From: a virus
Length of the DNA: 44,287 nucleotides
Virus record (IMG/VR): IMGVR_UViG_3300032163_000298
Location: 1 to 44,287 of that record
Strand: one strand, 5' to 3'
This document shows, piece after piece, positions 42,695 to 44,287 of this stretch. A program made the position numbers and the translations under genes. The notes beneath the pieces are model-generated. The model searched no databases. It worked only from the letters and a program-made list of their open reading frames with translations, and was not told the origin of the DNA. Within the stretch, counting starts at the first letter, position 1. Each line of letters starts with the position of its first letter.

Positions 42695-43261
42695 TTATTC
42701 CTTAGCATAAATTACATCGTAGGATTCTTCATTACGAGTATGGGGTTTATAAAAAATAAATTGTGCGTTAGTTTGATTGACTGGAACCTGCGGAGTATCT
42801 GGTTCCATATGCTTAATTACGATAGCCATATCTTTCGCAATACCAGCAGCTTCTCTAGCTGTGGTATCCCCAAGAGTTTCTTCATTGATTCTACTTAATG
42901 CAATCTTTAATTTACTCATGGCCTTAAAGGAAATTTTATCCTTTCGGCCCTGGATGTGTTGAGTTAATTCTGTATTGGGTTTATCATATGATGCAGTGGA
43001 TGTTGCACCATTAGCATATGCAGATACTGAACTTGGAGATATACCTAATTGATTGGCTAGCGCGAGTGCTTCAGAACGTCCATCTATTTCCGATGTCTCA
43101 CCAATAATCTTACGTAATGACTCAGGTGTATTAGTATTACCTATACCCCTACCTTTGGGATTCATATCAATTACAGTAGGCTTCGATACAGGCCGGCCGA
43201 CTGTATTCTGTACTTCATTTTCAAATTCTGAATCGTCAACAACACCCATTGGCATAGTCAT
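42695..43261 (-). CDS. terS: Terminase small subunit candidate
   Basis: 188 residues, ATG behind AGGATTA. A basic N-terminus, then ESLRKIIGETSEIDGRSEAL and LANQLGISPSSVSAYANGAT (about 68-87), a helix-turn-helix, followed by a long helix and C-terminal tail. First gene of the late arm upstream of the virion genes, where small terminases often lie. Binds the packaging site if correct. Confidence 0.6.
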   Translation of the reverse strand: MTMPMGVVDDSEFENEVQNTVGRPVSKPTVIDMNPKGRGIGNTNTPESLRKIIGETSEIDGRSEALALANQLGISPSSVSAYANGATSTASYDKPNTELTQHIQGRKDKISFKAMSKLKIALSRINEETLGDTTAREAAGIAKDMAIVIKHMEPDTPQVPVNQTNAQFIFYKPHTRNEESYDVIYAKE

Positions 43262-43325
43262 TAATCCTGAATAGTTAGATATAGTATAATCAGAAGTTCA
43301 GCCTACACTCTTGGCCCATACGCGA

Positions 43326-43354
43326 AGCCTAACACAGATTAATCCAGATGTCAA
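43326..43354 (-). promoter_or_regulatory. Possible promoter for the late arm
   Basis: Read on the minus strand: TTGACA (43354-43349), 17 bases, TAGGCT (43331-43326). The -35 is perfect and the -10 weak (three of six). A similar pair, TTGACA-18-TAGGGT, lies at 1861-1890 on the plus strand. Confidence 0.3.
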
Positions 43355-43571
43355 CATCAAAGAGACTGAACCCTTGATTTATTTTATATCATTCATTATT
43401 AGAATCTATACTTTAGAGTTTTCTAATCCTAGTCTAATAAACTTAGTTCAATTAAGTATTAGAATACACTTTTATAATATTTGTAGATTATTTTTATATT
43501 TTTTCCAAAATTTTATGTATATAATTTATTTAACAGATAGATGGTGTCAATCTCCGCAAAAATCGTGCCAA

Positions 43572-43606
43572 GTATGGGACCCATAAAGACAGCTATAGTC
43601 CCATAC
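43572..43606. repeat. 9-bp inverted repeat
   Basis: GTATGGGAC (43572-43580) and GTCCCATAC (43598-43606) pair perfectly around a 17-base loop. No T-run follows on either strand. Could be a terminator-like or protein-binding hairpin. Confidence 0.5.
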
Positions 43607-43661
43607 CTGCACATTATGACATAGTATTGCACAGAATTATACATTGGCATGGTTTATAAAT

Positions 43662-43741
43662 GTCATATAAAGTCATATTAAGTCATATAAAGATTACAAA
43701 TTATTACAAACTATTACAAACTATTACAATTGATTACATGG
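43662..43741 (+). repeat. Eight-unit 10-bp tandem array
   Basis: Units start at 43662, 43672, 43682 (GTCATATWAA) and at 43692, 43702, 43712, 43722, 43732 (KATTACAAWY-like), each exactly 10 bases apart. A degenerate unit may precede at 43652. One helical turn per unit puts all copies on one DNA face. Confidence 0.85.
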
Positions 43742-43835
43742 CACGAGTTATAAACGGCACATAACTGCACAGTATGACACTCACTGTTCCATAACAATAC
43801 AGTGGCACGAGTTATGCGTCTGGTATGAGTTATGC
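43739..43835 (+). promoter_or_regulatory. Three TGGYAYGAGTTAT repeats, -24/-12-like
   Basis: TGGCACGAGTTAT is exact at 43739-43751 and 43803-43815; TGGTATGAGTTAT is at 43821-43833. The second and third continue with GC (43816-43817, 43834-43835), so GG and GC lie 12 bases apart as in sigma-54 promoters (TGGCACG-N4-TTGC). They may be promoters or operators. Confidence 0.4.
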
Positions 43836-43844
43836 TATAGCATA
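43831..43844. promoter_or_regulatory. 14-bp perfect palindrome
   Basis: TATGCTATAGCATA reads the same on both strands and overlaps the -12 part of the third TGGTATG repeat. A dimeric regulator is a natural guess. Confidence 0.5.
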
Positions 43845-43895
43845 TTTCATGCCATGTTATATGCACATACCTGCACACAATATTATGTGACAATA

Positions 43896-44057
43896 ATGGT
43901 CACTCCTAAGTTCTTTAGAATCAACGACTTGCCGAAATTTGTCATTTTAGATGACAATACTTGTCATTGGGTATATGTCCACTATTCAAGACTTGAGTAT
44001 TTGGGCCTGAAATCGTACGTTTTGAACTATGGGAAATTGGCATCGCGTATGCAATAG
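43896..44057 (+). CDS. Possible small early protein
   Basis: 53 residues from ATG 43896 (an upstream start at 43854 lengthens it to 67). Composition looks like a folded protein: FRINDLPKFVILDDNTCHWV, then YSRLEYLGLKSYVL. Third positions are less AT-rich than neighbours, like the first gene. No clear ribosome site, hence moderate doubt. It is the only candidate gene in the divergent spacer. Confidence 0.4.
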   Translation: MVTPKFFRINDLPKFVILDDNTCHWVYVHYSRLEYLGLKSYVLNYGKLASRMQ

Positions 44058-44064
44058 AGAGTGA

Positions 44065-44083
44065 TATCAGGATGAACCTGATA
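44065..44083 (+). promoter_or_regulatory. Hairpin in the leader of the first gene
   Basis: TATCAGG (44065-44071) pairs with CCTGATA (44077-44083) around ATGAA, about 20 bases before the start codon at 44105. It could stabilise the 5' end of the early mRNA. AAGGATAAT precedes the ATG. Confidence 0.45.
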
Positions 44084-44104
44084 ACGAAAACAAGGATAAT
44101 CAAA

Positions 44105-44287
44105 ATGAATGCTAACAAGACCGAGACTTACACCTTCACCGTTCCGAAGGATTCAGCGCATGAAGACGCGGGAAAGGAAATCGAGAAGACTTTCGAGTAT
44201 TCCGAATGTCAGGATGAAGCTGAGGCACTTACGGTAATCCATGAAAAAAAGTGGTCGGTTCTTGATATGGTGAACAAGGCGTTGAAG
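44105..44287 (+). CDS. First gene of the plus arm (5' part)
   Basis: ATG at 44105 behind AAGGA (44092-44096), 61 codons to the end of the window, in the same frame as the part at 1-345. Only the start and first three codons are unique to this copy; the rest repeats bases 1-174. Differs from the left copy at 44241, giving His in place of Arg. Confidence 0.8.
   Translation, partial: MNANKTETYTFTVPKDSAHEDAGKEIEKTFEYSECQDEAEALTVIHEKKWSVLDMVNKALK
44114..44287. repeat. Terminal redundancy, right copy
   Basis: Matches bases 1-174 with a single mismatch (A at 44241 against G at 128). Closing the molecule here gives a length of about 44113 bases. Confidence 0.95.

Larger units (their letters stand above)
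43265..44104. other. Divergent spacer between the two arms
   Basis: 840 bases, with at most one small gene (43896-44057). From left: TTGACA/TAGGCT promoter-like hexamers on the minus strand (43354-43326), a very AT-rich block (about 43379-43545), a 9-bp inverted repeat (43572-43606), a 10-bp-step array (43662-43741), TGG(C/T)A(C/T)GAGTTAT repeats, a 14-bp palindrome and, near 44065, a short hairpin. It must hold the start sites for both arms and may be a replication origin. Confidence 0.6.

Noticed and set aside
43311-43586. 91-codon open frame in the AT-rich block
   Set aside because: It starts with a non-ATG codon without a ribosome site and has a composition expected of AT-rich DNA read in frame.

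Overview
The window is one nearly complete genome of an uncultured tailed phage (Caudoviricetes), AT-rich and tightly packed. A terminase, a portal, a HK97-type capsid protein, a gp4/tubular-A-like adaptor and no tape-measure protein point to a short-tailed (podovirus-like) virion. The first 174 bases recur at the end (44114-44287) with a single mismatch, so the sequence is a circular or circularly permuted molecule of about 44.1 kb cut inside a gene. No integrase, repressor of a known type, RNA polymerase or CRISPR array was recognised. Transcription probably relies on host RNA polymerase. The host cannot be named from the sequence.

Layout. Two arms are transcribed towards each other. The plus-strand arm starts at 44105, runs through the end of the window and continues from 1 to 17914. 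It holds small early genes, a non-coding origin-like region (1119-1959), then replication, recombination and nucleotide genes: a SprT-protease/SNF2-helicase fusion, a Cas4/RecB-like nuclease, a Sak4-like ATPase with a putative ssDNA-binding partner, a UDG-like/DNA polymerase I fusion, a DUF3987-like helicase/primase candidate, a DHH phosphoesterase, two cold-shock-like proteins, tRNA-Leu(UAA) and a MazG/DUF1599-like protein. Many are coupled by ATGA or TAATG overlaps.

The minus-strand arm (43261 down to 17915) carries a probable small terminase, virion surface proteins, large terminase, a HExxH peptidase, portal, scaffold, major capsid protein, adaptor and tail genes, a collagen-like fibre, a lysis cassette (holin-like, M15 endolysin) and three internal or ejection-type proteins. 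The arms meet with stop codons touching at 17914/17915.

The least explained parts are the two non-coding regions. At 1278-1704 two arrays of the same 11-bp-spaced motif lie in opposite orientation, almost symmetric about a run of 19 T. At 43662-43741 a 10-bp-spaced array sits in the divergent spacer beside TGGCACGAGTTAT repeats that resemble -24/-12 promoters. A compact pseudoknot-like RNA with a strong terminator lies at 9780-9910. All functional calls rest on motif recognition by eye; no database search was made.
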